Assembly: GCA_945861875.1 (NCBI GenBank)
Contig: CAMAWC010000019.1
Coordinates: 1-51,517, forward strand
DNA from: Bordetella parapertussis
GTDB lineage: Bacteria; Pseudomonadota; Gammaproteobacteria; Burkholderiales; SG8-39
Reading direction: 5' to 3'
Length of the DNA stretch: 51,517 nucleotides
Position 1 is the stretch's first letter, and every line of letters begins with the position of its first letter. This document shows, piece after piece, positions 42,956 to 51,517 of this stretch. The translations under genes and the position numbers were made by a program. Below the pieces are notes generated by a model. That model ran no database searches, was not told the origin of the DNA, and worked only from the letters and a program-made list of their open reading frames with translations.

Positions 42956-45679
42956 ATGGCCCTTACCAGCGTTTCACAATTTGCCGGCGAGCTGAAAATG
43001 CCCGCCACGGCCCTTATCGAGCAGCTGCGCGCTGCCGGGGTGATCAAGAAGGTTGCCGAGGATACGCTGACCGAGCAGGACAAGACCATGCTCCTCGAGT
43101 ACCTGCGCAAGTCGCACGGTGCTGAAGCCGAGCCGAAAAACAAGATCACACTGACGCGCAAGCAGACCTCGGAAATCATCAAGAAATCCGATTCCAGCGG
43201 CAAGGCGCGGACCATCCAGGTCGAGGTGCGCAAAAAGCGGGTATTTGTAAAACGCGACACCGAGGCTGGCGGCACGATCACCCCGGAAGATGAAATCGTC
43301 CCGGTCGAGGCGGTTGCCGCGCCGGTTCCGGTTCCGGTAGCAGTGGCAGTGGCAGTGCCAGTCCCCGTGGCCGCGCCGGCTCCCGTGGTGGAGGTCAAGC
43401 CCCCCGTGGTCGTCGCGGTGGCGCCGGTGGCGGCCCCGACTGCGCCAGCGCCGGTGCAAAGGCCCCCTCATACCATTGATCCGCAGCAGCTCGAACTGCG
43501 CGAACTTGAGCGCCGTCGCGACCAGAATCTGGCCGCGCGTCAGGCTGCCGAACTCCTGGAAAAACAGGAGCGCGAGAAACGCCTGGCCGAGATGCGCGAT
43601 GCGGACCAGAAAAAAGCCGCGGCAAAACTCGCCGATGCCGGCGCGGTGGCGCCTGCAGGCGTGACGCCGGCCCCGACGGGTGCGACAACGCTGCACAAGC
43701 CCAAGGCGGTAGATGGTGCAGCCAAAGGCGACACCAAGGCGAAGAAAAAAACCGTAACCGTCTGGAAGGACGAAACGGCCAAGCGCCGCGTCATCAAGAC
43801 ACGCGGAGACGTGGCCGGTGCCTCGGGTTGGCACAACCCCAAAGGCGGCCGCCACAACAAACACGCCGCCGATACGGACAATAGCGCCAACCAGTTCAGC
43901 GCCCCTTCAGAGCCCATCGTGCGGGAAGTGCACGTGCCCGAGACCATTACCGTTGCCGACCTGTCGCACAAAATGGCGGTCAAGGCGGCCGAGGTCATCA
44001 AGGTGCTGATGAAACTGGGCAGCATGGTCACCATCAACCAGGTGCTGGACCAGGAAACCGCGATGATCGTGGTGACCGAAATGGGCCACAACCCGGTTGC
44101 GGCGAAACTGGACGACCCCGAGGCGTATCTGGACGATGCCCCGGAACAGCAAAAACACGAGGCAGAGTCGAAACCGCGGCCGCCGGTGGTCACCGTAATG
44201 GGCCACGTCGATCACGGCAAGACCTCACTGCTTGACTACATCCGGCGCAGCAAGGTGGCAAGCGGCGAGGCGGGCGGGATTACCCAGCATATTGGCGCCT
44301 ATCACGTCGAAACACCCCGCGGCACCATCACCTTTCTCGATACGCCGGGACACGAGGCATTTACCGCCATGCGTGCACGCGGTGCCAAGGCCACCGACAT
44401 CGTCATCCTGGTGGTGGCCGCCGACGACGGCGTGATGCCGCAGACCAAGGAAGCGATACAGCACGCCAAACTGGCCGAAGTGCCGATCGTGGTGGCCATC
44501 AACAAGATCGACAAACCGGACGCCAATGCGGACCGGGTAAAGCAGGAACTCGTCGCCGAAAGCGTGCTGCCCGAGGAATATGGCGGTGACTCGCCGTTTG
44601 TCCCCGTATCGGCCAAGACCGGGGAGGGCATAGACGCCCTGCTCGAGCAGATCCTGCTGCAGGCCGAGATACTGGAACTCAAGGCGCCCACCGACGCCCC
44701 TGCCAAAGGATTGGTGATCGAGGCACGCCTGGACAAGGGCCGCGGCCCAGTGGTCACGCTGCTGGTGCAGTCGGGCACACTCAGGCGCGGGGACATCGTG
44801 CTCGCCGGAACGTCGTTTGGCCGTGTCCGCGCCATGCTCGATGAGTCCGGTCGCGCCATCCAGGAAGCCGGCCCCTCCATTCCGGTGGAAATCCAGGGGC
44901 TCGCAGATGTCCCGCACGCCGGCGACGAGATGATTGTCCTCACCGACGAGAAAAAAGCGCGGGAAATCGCGCTGTTCCGCCAGGGCAAGTATCGCGACGT
45001 AAAACTGGCGAAACAGCAGGCGGCCAAGCTCGAAAACATTTTCGAGAATATCGGCGAAGGCGCGGCGCGGGTGCTGCCACTGGTAATCAAGGCCGACGTA
45101 CAGGGCTCGCAGGAGGCCTTGCTGCAGTCGCTGACCAAGCTCTCGACCAGCGAGGTCAAGGTCAATGTCATTTATTCGAGCGTCGGCGGCATTACCGAAT
45201 CTGACGTCAACCTGGCACTCACATCGAAAGCCGTGATCATCGGTTTCAATACACGGGCCGACGCCGCCGCGCGCAAGCTGGCCGAATCCAATGGCGTCGA
45301 TATCCGCTACTACAATATCATCTATGAAGCCGTGGATGACGTCAGGGACGCGCTCTCGGGCATGCTCGCTCCGGAGAAAAAAGAGGCCATTCTGGGCATG
45401 GTGGAAATCCGCGAGATCTACAAGATTTCGAAGATCGGCACCGTCGCCGGATGCATGGTGCTCGACGGCGTGGTGAAGCGCGGTTCGATGGTGCGCCTGC
45501 TGCGCAACAACGTCGTGATCTGGACCGGTGAACTCGATTCGCTCAAGCGCTTCAAGGACGACGTGCGCGAAGTGAAAGGCGGCTTCGAGTGCGGTTTGTC
45601 GCTCAAGGGTTTCAACGACCTTGAGACGGGTGACCAGCTCGAAGCCTATGAAGTGCAGGAAGTCGCCAGGACGCTTTGA
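42956..45679 (+). CDS. infB: Translation initiation factor IF-2
   Basis: This 907-residue factor has an N-terminal IF2 helix domain ([20 protein letters not shown]), a Val/Ala/Pro-rich linker (~118-165, many VAVPVP units), a charged part with RREDQ-like Arg/Glu helices (~180-225), and a second IF2 N-domain (~325-375, [20 protein letters not shown]). The GTPase domain has G1 [14 protein letters not shown] (~416), G3 [11 protein letters not shown] and G4 [10 protein letters not shown]-terminal beta-barrel domains bind fMet-tRNA. It brings initiator tRNA to the ribosome. Its ATG is 2 bp after the nusA stop, so translation is coupled. Confidence 0.96.
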   Translation: MALTSVSQFAGELKMPATALIEQLRAAGVIKKVAEDTLTEQDKTMLLEYLRKSHGAEAEPKNKITLTRKQTSEIIKKSDSSGKARTIQVEVRKKRVFVKRDTEAGGTITPEDEIVPVEAVAAPVPVPVAVAVAVPVPVAAPAPVVEVKPPVVVAVAPVAAPTAPAPVQRPPHTIDPQQLELRELERRRDQNLAARQAAELLEKQEREKRLAEMRDADQKKAAAKLADAGAVAPAGVTPAPTGATTLHKPKAVDGAAKGDTKAKKKTVTVWKDETAKRRVIKTRGDVAGASGWHNPKGGRHNKHAADTDNSANQFSAPSEPIVREVHVPETITVADLSHKMAVKAAEVIKVLMKLGSMVTINQVLDQETAMIVVTEMGHNPVAAKLDDPEAYLDDAPEQQKHEAESKPRPPVVTVMGHVDHGKTSLLDYIRRSKVASGEAGGITQHIGAYHVETPRGTITFLDTPGHEAFTAMRARGAKATDIVILVVAADDGVMPQTKEAIQHAKLAEVPIVVAINKIDKPDANADRVKQELVAESVLPEEYGGDSPFVPVSAKTGEGIDALLEQILLQAEILELKAPTDAPAKGLVIEARLDKGRGPVVTLLVQSGTLRRGDIVLAGTSFGRVRAMLDESGRAIQEAGPSIPVEIQGLADVPHAGDEMIVLTDEKKAREIALFRQGKYRDVKLAKQQAAKLENIFENIGEGAARVLPLVIKADVQGSQEALLQSLTKLSTSEVKVNVIYSSVGGITESDVNLALTSKAVIIGFNTRADAAARKLAESNGVDIRYYNIIYEAVDDVRDALSGMLAPEKKEAILGMVEIREIYKISKIGTVAGCMVLDGVVKRGSMVRLLRNNVVIWTGELDSLKRFKDDVREVKGGFECGLSLKGFNDLETGDQLEAYEVQEVARTL

Positions 45680-45774
45680 CCAATTCCGGCGCCTCGCCCC
45701 GGCTTGACCGGGAACGGTGCCGGAGCGCGATCCCCCGACCCGAGGCGCTGATGATTCCAAAAGGGGCATGACCC

Positions 45775-46134
45775 GTGGCCAATTCCGCACGCCTGCATCG
45801 CATAGCCGAGCAAATTCAGCGCGATCTCTCCGAGTTGATACGGCTGGAAGTGAAGGACCCGCGCGTCGGATTCGTGACGCTGACCGGCGTGGAGGTCACC
45901 GCCGACCTGGCGCACGCGAAGATCTGGTTTACCACGCTGGGCACAAAAGCCGACCATGAGCAAACCGGGGAGGGCCTGAACCGGGCCTGCGGTTTCCTGC
46001 GCACCGCGCTCGCGCGCCGCATCAAGACGCGCATCATGCCCGAGCTGCATTTTATTTTTGATGCCTCGGTAGAACGCGGCATGTTTCTGTCCGACCTGAT
46101 AGACAAGGCCGTGTCGGGCAAAACCGAGCAGTGA
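45775..46134 (+). CDS. rbfA: Ribosome-binding factor A
   Basis: The 119-residue KH-like protein begins at GTG 45775 (ANSARLHRIAEQIQRDLSEL), then VKDPRVGFVTLTGVEVTADL and the typical end PELHFIFDASVERGMFLSDL. It binds the 30S subunit during late assembly and cold adaptation. AAGGGG lies about 10 nt before the start. A 95-bp GC-rich gap separates it from infB. Its stop overlaps the truB start (GTGA). Confidence 0.94.
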   Translation: MANSARLHRIAEQIQRDLSELIRLEVKDPRVGFVTLTGVEVTADLAHAKIWFTTLGTKADHEQTGEGLNRACGFLRTALARRIKTRIMPELHFIFDASVERGMFLSDLIDKAVSGKTEQ

Positions 46135-47072
46135 AACCCAAGCGCATTACCCGTGCGCTGGACGGCGTATTGCTGCTCGACAAGGGGCTGGGGCTGACCT
46201 CCAACGCCGCCCTGCAGCAGGTGCGGCGTCTGTACGAGGCGGCCAGTGCCGGCCACACCGGAACACTCGATCCGCTGGCCTCCGGATTGCTGCCGGTTTG
46301 CTTCGGTGAGGCGACCAAATTCTCTTTCGGGCTGCTCGACGCGGACAAGGAATACGAGGCGCTGGTGCGCTTGGGCGAGCGCACCACCACGGGCGACGCG
46401 GAGGGTGAAGTCATCGAAACCTGCCCGGTCGATGTGACGCAGGCGGCGGCGGAGATGGCCCTCAGCGGGTTTCGAGGTTTGATCAGCCAGGTCCCGCCGA
46501 TGTACTCGGCGCTAAAGCGTGACGGGCGGCCGCTGTATGAATACGCCCGCGCCGGCCAGACAGTGGAGCGAACACCGCGCGCCATAACCATAACCGCTCT
46601 CGATTTGCTGGAATTCTCCGGACGTGAATTTCGCATCCGCGTACGCTGCAGCAAAGGCACGTATATCCGGGTACTGGCCGAGGACATCGGTTCGGTCCTC
46701 GGATGCGGCGCCCACTTGGGCGCGCTGCGGCGAACCGCCGTCGGTCCCTTCCGTGTCAGCGAGGCCCTGCCATTTTCCGCCCTGGAAGCAATGTCGCGCG
46801 AACAGCGGGACACGGTGCTGCTGCCCGGCGACAGCCTTATCCGCAACCTGCCCGAGTTTGTCCTTGATGAGGCCCGGGAGAAGCGATTTGCACAGGGACA
46901 GGCTGTGGACTGCCCGCCCGGGGCACCCGGACTGCTCAGGGTATATTCCGCACCCGGCCGGTTTCTCGGTGTTGCCGACCGGGATCCGGCCGGTCGCCTG
47001 CAGCCTAAGCGACTGATTAGTTTGCAGGTGCCGCCAGCCGGACCGAACAAAACCGCAGGGCAGGGCATTTGA
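46131..47072 (+). CDS. truB: tRNA pseudouridine-55 synthase TruB
   Basis: This 313-residue enzyme starts at GTG 46131, overlapping the rbfA stop. Catalytic Asp47 lies in GHTGTLDPLASGLLPVC; other family stretches are KPKRITRALDGVLLLDKG-like start, QVPPMYSALKRDGRPLYEYA and IRVRCSKGTYIRVLAEDIG. The C-terminal PUA-like part follows (~240-313). It forms pseudouridine 55 in the T-loop of tRNAs. It is the last gene of the operon before the rpsO promoter. Confidence 0.95.
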   Translation: MKPKRITRALDGVLLLDKGLGLTSNAALQQVRRLYEAASAGHTGTLDPLASGLLPVCFGEATKFSFGLLDADKEYEALVRLGERTTTGDAEGEVIETCPVDVTQAAAEMALSGFRGLISQVPPMYSALKRDGRPLYEYARAGQTVERTPRAITITALDLLEFSGREFRIRVRCSKGTYIRVLAEDIGSVLGCGAHLGALRRTAVGPFRVSEALPFSALEAMSREQRDTVLLPGDSLIRNLPEFVLDEAREKRFAQGQAVDCPPGAPGLLRVYSAPGRFLGVADRDPAGRLQPKRLISLQVPPAGPNKTAGQGI

Positions 47073-47107
47073 GGCGCCTGCCGGCCCGATTTAGCCCGTG
47101 GATTCAC

Positions 47108-47137
47108 TTGTGGAACGCTATGATTTTAAGGTAGAAT
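47108..47137 (+). promoter_or_regulatory. Promoter of rpsO
   Basis: TTGTGG (47108-47113), 18 bp, then TAGAAT (47132-47137), 32 bp before the rpsO ATG. The leader is short, leaving room for little more than the ribosome-binding site (CGTACCTCC region is poor in Shine-Dalgarno). Confidence 0.6.
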
Positions 47138-47169
47138 CCGCGCTTCATTAATTCAACGAGCGTACCTCC

Positions 47170-47439
47170 ATGCCGGCTACTTCCGCGCAAAAAGCGCAGA
47201 CCATTCAGGATTACCAACGAATCAAAGGCGACACCGGATCGCCAGAGGTACAAGTTGCGCTCCTGACCTCACGTATCAATGAACTTACCGGGCACTTCAA
47301 GGCCCACGTCAAGGACCACCACTCCCGCCGCGGCTTGCTGCGGATGGTAAGCCAGCGGCGCAAAATGCTTGATTACCTCAAGCGCAAGAACGCCGACAGC
47401 TACCGCAAGCTGATCGAACGCCTCGGCCTGCGCAAGTAA
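47170..47439 (+). CDS. rpsO: 30S ribosomal protein S15
   Basis: The 89-residue protein is full length for S15, with [20 protein letters not shown] (~19-38), [20 protein letters not shown] and the end [12 protein letters not shown]. It binds 16S rRNA early in 30S assembly. In E. coli it represses its own translation through a leader pseudoknot; I did not find an obvious equivalent here. A strong terminator follows, then pnp, as in most proteobacteria. Confidence 0.97.
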   Translation: MPATSAQKAQTIQDYQRIKGDTGSPEVQVALLTSRINELTGHFKAHVKDHHSRRGLLRMVSQRRKMLDYLKRKNADSYRKLIERLGLRK

Positions 47440-47448
47440 CCAATACGC

Positions 47449-47484
47449 AACGCCCGCCTGTTTCCAGGTGGGCGTTTTGTTTTT
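47449..47484 (+). terminator. Intrinsic terminator after rpsO
   Basis: AACGCCCGCCTG-TTTC-CAGGTGGGCGTT forms a 12-bp stem (one G-T pair) followed by TTTGTTTTT. It lies between rpsO and pnp; read-through would co-express pnp. Confidence 0.85.
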
Positions 47485-47565
47485 CGGGCGGGTCTTCCGC
47501 ACTCCTGTATCTCCAGCCAGTAACGTCGGCGGCATGGGCCGCTTGCGATTGAAAAGGACACGATT

Positions 47566-49671
47566 TTGAACCCAGTAAAGAAGACATTCACGTATGGCGC
47601 GCACCAGGTCACCCTGGAAACGGGCGAAATCTCCCGCCAGGCTGATGGTGCGGTATTGATTCGCATGGACGACACCGTGGTGCTGTGCGCCGTCACCGCC
47701 AAAAGAAGCGCCAAACCCGGTCAGGATTTTTTCCCCCTGACCTGTGACTACCTGGAGAAGACTTATGCCGCGGGCAAGATTCCCGGCGGTTTTTTCAAGC
47801 GCGAAGGCCGGCCTTCGGAAAAAGAAACGCTGACCAGCCGCCTGATCGACCGGCCCATCCGTCCGCTGTTCCCTGATGGTTTTTATAATGAAGTGCAGGT
47901 TGTCGCCACGGTGATGTCGGTCAATCCCGAGGTTGATCCGGATATCGCCGCCCTGATCGGCTGTTCGGCTGCGCTGACGCTGTCCGGCGTTCCGTTCAAC
48001 GGCCCCATCGGTGCCGCGCGCGTCGGTTACGTCAACGGCGCATACGTGCTCAACCCGACGCCGGCACAACTCGCCGAGTCCAAGCTCAACCTCGTCGTCG
48101 CCGGCACCGAACACGCCGTGCTGATGGTCGAGTCCGAGGCGCAGCAGCTGTCCGAGGAGATCATGCTCGGCTCGGTGGTGTTCGGCCACGAGCAAATGCA
48201 AGTCGCCATCCGGGCGATAAACGAACTGGCCGATGAAGCCGGCAAACCGGCCTGGGACTGGCAGCCGCCGGCCAAGGACGAGGCGCTGGCCGCAAAGATT
48301 TCATCCCTCGCGGAAACGGATCTGCGCGCCGCCTTTGACATCAAACAAAAGCAGGCGCGTTCGACCAAGATCGACGACATCTGGAAGCGGGTGTTCGAAC
48401 AGCTGGGCGTCGGTAGCGAAGGCGGACCGGACGCCAACGTGGTCAAGGACCTGTGCTTTGCGCTCGAATCGAAGATCGTGCGTACGCAAATCCTTGAAGG
48501 CGAGCCGCGTATCGACGGCCGCGACACGCGCACCGTGCGTCCGATCACCATCCGCACCGGCGTCCTGCCGCGCACCCACGGCTCGGCCTTGTTCACGCGC
48601 GGTGAAACCCAGGCCATAGTGGTGGCGACGCTTGGCACCGGCCGTGACGAGCAGATCATCGATGCGCTCATGGGCGAATACAAAGACCGCTTCATGCTCC
48701 ACTACAACATGCCCCCCTATGCGACCGGCGAAACCGGCCGCGTCGGCACCCCGAAGCGCCGTGAAATCGGCCACGGGCGACTGGCCAAGCGCGCGCTGCT
48801 TGCCGTCCTGCCCTCGGCGGAGGAGTTCGGTTACAGCATGCGTGTTGTCTCGGAAATCACCGAGTCGAACGGTTCCTCATCCATGGCTTCGGTGTGCGGC
48901 GGCAGCCTCGCGCTGATGGACGCCGGCGTGCCGATGAAGGAGCATGTGGCCGGAATCGCGATGGGCCTCATCAAGGAAGGCAACCGCTTTGCCGTGCTGA
49001 CCGACATCCTCGGTGATGAAGATCACCTTGGCGACATGGACTTCAAGGTGGCCGGCACCGAAAACGGCGTCACCGCCCTGCAAATGGACATCAAGATCGA
49101 AGGCATCACCAAGGAAATCATGCAGGTCGCCCTGAGCCAGGCGTGCGAGGCGAGACTGCACATCCTTGGCATCATGAAAGACGCACTGGGCACCTCGCGC
49201 TCCGACATATCGAGCTTTGCCCCGCGCATCATCAAGATCAAGATCAATCCGGAGAAGATCCGCGACGTCATCGGCAAGGGCGGTGTGGTCATTCGCGGCA
49301 TCCAGGAAGAAACCGGCACCACCATCGAGATCGGCGATGACGGCACCATCTCCATCGCCTGCGTCAATGCCGACGGCGGCATGATTGCCAAGAAGAAGAT
49401 CGAGGACATCACCGCCGATGTCGAAGTGGGCCGCGTCTATGACGGCACGGTGCTCAAGCTGCTCGATTTTGGCGCGATTGTGCAACTGCTGCCCGGCAAG
49501 GATGGCTTGCTGCATATCTCGCAAATCAGCAAGGAGCGCGTGGCCAACGTTTCCGACCACCTCAAGGAAGGCCAGCAGGTCAAGGTCAAGGTGCTCGAGG
49601 CTGACGAGAAGGGCCGTGTACGCCTGTCGATGAAAGCCATTCTTGAGGATGCCCCGGCGCCCCAGGCCTGA
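47566..49671 (+). CDS. pnp: Polyribonucleotide nucleotidyltransferase (PNPase)
   Basis: This 701-residue protein starts at TTG 47566 with AAGGA about 6 nt upstream, giving (M)[19 protein letters not shown]. Two RNase PH-like halves (~1-215 and ~310-545; e.g. [20 protein letters not shown] and [18 protein letters not shown]) are joined by a helical linker. A KH domain (~552-612, [14 protein letters not shown]) and an S1 domain (~618-690) follow. It degrades RNA phosphorolytically from the 3' end and is part of the degradosome in many bacteria. A bidirectional terminator separates it from dksA. Confidence 0.96.
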   Translation: MNPVKKTFTYGAHQVTLETGEISRQADGAVLIRMDDTVVLCAVTAKRSAKPGQDFFPLTCDYLEKTYAAGKIPGGFFKREGRPSEKETLTSRLIDRPIRPLFPDGFYNEVQVVATVMSVNPEVDPDIAALIGCSAALTLSGVPFNGPIGAARVGYVNGAYVLNPTPAQLAESKLNLVVAGTEHAVLMVESEAQQLSEEIMLGSVVFGHEQMQVAIRAINELADEAGKPAWDWQPPAKDEALAAKISSLAETDLRAAFDIKQKQARSTKIDDIWKRVFEQLGVGSEGGPDANVVKDLCFALESKIVRTQILEGEPRIDGRDTRTVRPITIRTGVLPRTHGSALFTRGETQAIVVATLGTGRDEQIIDALMGEYKDRFMLHYNMPPYATGETGRVGTPKRREIGHGRLAKRALLAVLPSAEEFGYSMRVVSEITESNGSSSMASVCGGSLALMDAGVPMKEHVAGIAMGLIKEGNRFAVLTDILGDEDHLGDMDFKVAGTENGVTALQMDIKIEGITKEIMQVALSQACEARLHILGIMKDALGTSRSDISSFAPRIIKIKINPEKIRDVIGKGGVVIRGIQEETGTTIEIGDDGTISIACVNADGGMIAKKKIEDITADVEVGRVYDGTVLKLLDFGAIVQLLPGKDGLLHISQISKERVANVSDHLKEGQQVKVKVLEADEKGRVRLSMKAILEDAPAPQA

Positions 49672-49686
49672 TCCGCTGCTGCAAAT

Positions 49687-49714
49687 AAAAAAGGGCGCCC
49701 AGGCGCCCTTTTTT
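49687..49714. terminator. Bidirectional intrinsic terminator between pnp and dksA
   Basis: AAAAAAGGGCGCC-CA-GGCGCCCTTTTTT is a perfect palindrome with an A-run and a T-run, working for both convergent genes. A second small stem (GCCTGC-CAAA-GCAGGC, about 49718-49733) lies beside it on the dksA side. Confidence 0.92.
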
Positions 49715-49743
49715 ATTGCCTGCCAAAGCAGGCGCGGCCGGTG

Positions 49744-50169
49744 TTACTTCGCGACCTGCCGTTCGCGCAGTTCGTCCAGCGTCTTGCAGTCGATGCACAG
49801 CGTGGCGGTGGGCCGCGCTTCGAGCCGCTTCAACCCGATCTCGACGCCGCAACTCTCGCAATAGCCGTAATCCTCGCCGTTGATCTTGGCGATGGTTTCG
49901 TCTATTTTCTTGATCAGCTTGCGTTCACGGTCGCGGTTGCGCAGTTCCAGCGCCATATCCGATTCCTGGCTGGCCCGGTCGTTGGGATCGGCAAACACGG
50001 TGGCCTCGTCCTGCATGGTGTGCACCGTGCGATCGATATCCTGGCCCAGCTCAGCCTTCAGGGCTTCGAGGATTTTGCGGAAATGCGTCCGCTGCCGGGC
50101 GTTCATGTATTCCTCGCCTTTTTTCGCAACGTAGGCGGGAAATTGCTTGTGCAAGAGATCAACTGACAT
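49744..50169 (-). CDS. dksA: RNA polymerase-binding transcription factor DksA
   Basis: I chose ATG 50169 ([20 protein letters not shown]), with AGG about 9 nt upstream; the frame runs 54 bp further without support. The 141-residue protein has the coiled coil with the tip motif [11 protein letters not shown] (matching the D-x-x-D-x-A of E. coli DksA), and a complete four-Cys zinc site (CESC ... CIDC). It binds the secondary channel of RNA polymerase and, with ppGpp, represses rRNA and activates amino-acid promoters. A 9-bp hairpin lies ~100 bp upstream. Confidence 0.95.
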   Translation of the reverse strand: MSVDLLHKQFPAYVAKKGEEYMNARQRTHFRKILEALKAELGQDIDRTVHTMQDEATVFADPNDRASQESDMALELRNRDRERKLIKKIDETIAKINGEDYGYCESCGVEIGLKRLEARPTATLCIDCKTLDELRERQVAK

Positions 50170-50271
50170 TTTGAAACCTACTCCAGATTCAAAATCGAAG
50201 GCGACTTGATACCAGAAAAACATCCACCGGGCAAGCCATAATTTGGGACCAGCGCAAACAACAGCTTATGC

Positions 50272-50293
50272 CGCTTTCCCAGAGGGGAAAGCG
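50272..50293. other. 9-bp hairpin upstream of dksA
   Basis: CGCTTTCCC-AGAG-GGGAAAGCG is a perfect stem about 100 bp before the dksA start. It could lie in the dksA 5' leader. No T-run follows on either strand, so it is not a clear terminator. Confidence 0.5.
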
Positions 50294-50398
50294 CGTGCGA
50301 CAGCTTAGCAAAAATCCGCCTTGCAAGGCGCCGATTACGCCACCGCGGCACGCGCGCGCCAAAGTGATGATGACGCCTTTTTTTCGCCGACGCCTCGA

Positions 50399-50428
50399 TT
50401 GACCGGCATGCCTCCGAGGAGTTACAAT
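50399..50428 (+). promoter_or_regulatory. Promoter of the tRNA array
   Basis: TTGACC (50399-50404), 18 bp, then TACAAT (50423-50428), 11 bp before the first base of tRNA-Pro. The sequence after the -10 is GC-rich (TCGCCGCC), as in stable-RNA promoters under stringent control. Confidence 0.8.
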
Positions 50429-50439
50429 TCGCCGCCTTT

Positions 50440-50516
50440 CGGGGTGTAGCGTAGCCTGGTAGCGCGCCTGGTTTGGGACCAGGATGTCGGGAGTTCAAAT
50501 CTCTCCACCCCGACCA
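50440..50516 (+). tRNA. tRNA-Pro(TGG)
   Basis: The 77-nt sequence folds as a cloverleaf: acceptor CGGGGTG/CACCCCG, anticodon stem CCTGG/CCAGG with loop TTTGGGA (anticodon TGG), T-arm with GTTCAAAT, and an encoded CCA end. It is the first of three tRNAs in a row. Confidence 0.95.
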
Positions 50517-50565
50517 ACAACAAATGCGCCGTCCGCACCCAGCGGACGGCGCGGTGCCCGACGGA

Positions 50566-50642
50566 GTGCCCGTAGCTCAACTGGATAGAGCACCGGCCTT
50601 CTAAGCCGGCGGTTACAGGTTCGAGTCCTGTCGGGTGCGCCA
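50566..50642 (+). tRNA. tRNA-Arg(TCT)
   Basis: The 77-nt cloverleaf has acceptor GTGCCCG/CGGGTGC (with G-T pairs), anticodon stem CCGGC/GCCGG with loop CTTCTAA (anticodon TCT), T-loop GGTTCGAGTCC, and encoded CCA. It lies 49 bp after tRNA-Pro. Confidence 0.95.
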
Positions 50643-50659
50643 AGACGTTTCGTACGACG

Positions 50660-50735
50660 GTGGCTGTAGCTCAGTTGGTAGAGTCCTGGATTGTGATTCC
50701 AGTTGTCGCGGGTTCGAGTCCCGTCAGCCACCCCA
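50660..50735 (+). tRNA. tRNA-His(GTG)
   Basis: The 76-nt cloverleaf has acceptor GTGGCTG/CAGCCAC, anticodon stem CTGGA/TCCAG with loop TTGTGAT (anticodon GTG), T-loop GGTTCGAGTCC and encoded CCA. The base before it (50659) is G and the discriminator is C, so the G-1:C73 pair required by HisRS is encoded. Confidence 0.95.
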
Positions 50736-50814
50736 AATCAATGAGTTACGAGAGGCGATTTTCAATTCCTACAATATACAAATCGCCATTTGTAATCACC
50801 GCAGCGGCCTGGAA

Positions 50815-50963
50815 AAAAGGGGCCAGGCTCAATTTCCCAAGGTGAACTCTCGGGCGGCGGGGCGTGGGTGGCAAGGTGTGATGACTTTGCCGGATCAACA
50901 GGCGATGGGTGTCGCCGGACTACAGGGTGTGCGACGAGTCTGAAATTGAGCCTGGCCCCTTTT
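50815..50963. repeat. Inverted-repeat element (GGGGCCAGGCTCAATTTC type)
   Basis: AAAAGGGGCCAGGCTCAATT... (50815-50836) and its exact reverse complement (50942-50963) form 22-bp perfect ends around ~105 bp that hold no gene. This end sequence is a common dispersed repeat in betaproteobacteria, sometimes seen near small IS200-like (REP-type) transposases; none is present here. It lies between the tRNA array and the toxin-antitoxin genes. Confidence 0.75.
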
Positions 50964-50988
50964 CCCCCTTTTTCCCCACAGGCTGGGC

Positions 50989-51315
50989 TTATGTCGTCGC
51001 ATTGATACCCAGATCGGCAAAATTACTGATCTTGACCACGCCATCCGGGAAGCGCGCCACGACCTCCAACTGCCCCCCCATCGCCTCGATGTGGCTGCGC
51101 AGGGTAGAAAGGTACATGTCTGTGCGCCTCTCCATCTTTGCGATGGAGGGTTGCTGGACGTGAAGCAGATCCGCCAGCATCTTTTGCGACAGGCCACGCG
51201 CTTGGCGCAATTCGTTGAGCGGCATTTCGGCAAGCATCGCCTGCGCCTTGACCCCGGCTCGTGCTTGCGCCTCTGGTGACATCCGCTGCCGTAGTACGGA
51301 AAATTTGTTAGCCAT
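50989..51315 (-). CDS. XRE-family antitoxin (HigA-like)
   Basis: The 108-residue protein has a helix-turn-helix in the second half (GLSQKMLADLLHVQQPSIAK, ~41-60) followed by LRSHIEAMGGQLEVVARFP, the common layout of antitoxins paired with RelE/HigB-type toxins. It likely binds both the toxin and the operon promoter. Its start overlaps the end of the toxin gene by 8 bp (51308-51315), with the toxin gene first, as in higBA systems. Confidence 0.88.
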   Translation of the reverse strand: MANKFSVLRQRMSPEAQARAGVKAQAMLAEMPLNELRQARGLSQKMLADLLHVQQPSIAKMERRTDMYLSTLRSHIEAMGGQLEVVARFPDGVVKISNFADLGINATT

Positions 51316-51517
51316 TGATCAGCCCTTCCTTTCGAAGTTGGTCCAGGTGTTCATCGTAAAGACCGTCGGCGATGGGGACATGGACGTCGTACCATCGGTC
51401 GTCTCCGGTCTTGTCTCCACCGATCAGCAAGATGGCTGATCGCCGAGGGTCGAACGCGAACAAGGTTCGAAACGGCCGACCGTTATGCTGAGTACGTAAT
51501 TCACGCATGTGGCTGTG
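51308..51517 (-). CDS. RelE/HigB-family toxin, C-terminal part (cut by window edge)
   Basis: The frame is open to the right end of the window, so the start of the gene lies outside; the ATG at 51508 is probably internal (HSHMRELR resembles the middle of HigB-like toxins). Visible stretches are MRELRTQHNGRPFRTLFAF, FDPRRSAILLIGGDKTGDD and the end YDEHLDQLRKEGL, typical of Gp49/HigB2 mRNA interferases. It pairs with the overlapping antitoxin gene. Confidence 0.85.
   Translation of the reverse strand, partial: HSHMRELRTQHNGRPFRTLFAFDPRRSAILLIGGDKTGDDRWYDVHVPIADGLYDEHLDQLRKEGLING

Noticed and set aside
50243-50255. TTTGGGACCAG near dksA, identical to part of the tRNA-Pro anticodon arm
   Set aside because: Only 11 bp match and no other tRNA parts are present; chance or a trivial remnant is enough to explain it.

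Overview
The window looks like the chromosome of a GC-rich betaproteobacterium, probably Burkholderiales or a close relative. This is inferred from Bug/TctC-type solute receptors, a long (about 400-residue) TrpS, DksA, the order trpS-scpA-scpB-rluB, and rimP-nusA-infB-rbfA-truB-rpsO-pnp. No phage or plasmid backbone is visible.

Left part (1-13.8 kb): the 3' end of an AspT/YidE-type permease; an MscS-type channel, a DUF4105 membrane protein and a patatin with a POTRA and beta-barrel (PlpD-like, type Vd); a PEP-mutase/isocitrate-lyase-like enzyme with a Bug receptor; a giant AsmA-like DUF748 protein; a second Bug receptor, an SDR dehydrogenase and a gamma-carbonic anhydrase. Several small palindromic elements sit between these genes, including three copies of one palindrome and one MITE-like element.

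Middle part (13.8-28.2 kb), the most unusual section: a minus-strand run of genes built like an NHLM-type bacteriocin export cluster. It holds a C39 peptidase-ABC transporter with an intact Cys-His-Asp triad, a second ABC transporter, a HlyD-type adaptor and a stand-alone cyclic-nucleotide-binding-like protein. These are joined to a VAO/4-cresol-dehydrogenase-like flavoprotein, a 146-residue unknown, an NTF2/SnoaL-like protein and possibly a 33-codon Cys-rich ORF. The first gene encodes an 1801-residue protein with a textbook double-Gly leader followed by about 46 copies of a 31-residue repeat. My reading is that this giant repeat protein, rather than a small peptide, is the cargo of the C39 exporter. 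Its 5' leader carries 11-bp C-rich tandem repeats.

Right part (28.6-51.5 kb): a small membrane protein, homospermidine synthase, a SulP-STAS-cNMP transporter, an alpha/beta hydrolase and a TonB-like protein. A conserved housekeeping block follows: PHP phosphoesterase, yciO, M50 protease, trpS, scpA, scpB, rluB. Then come the rimP-nusA-infB-rbfA-truB and rpsO-pnp translation/RNA operons with recognisable promoters, an attenuator-like hairpin and terminators, and then dksA. A tRNA-Pro/Arg/His array, an inverted-repeat element and a HigBA/RelE-type toxin-antitoxin pair cut by the window edge close the window.
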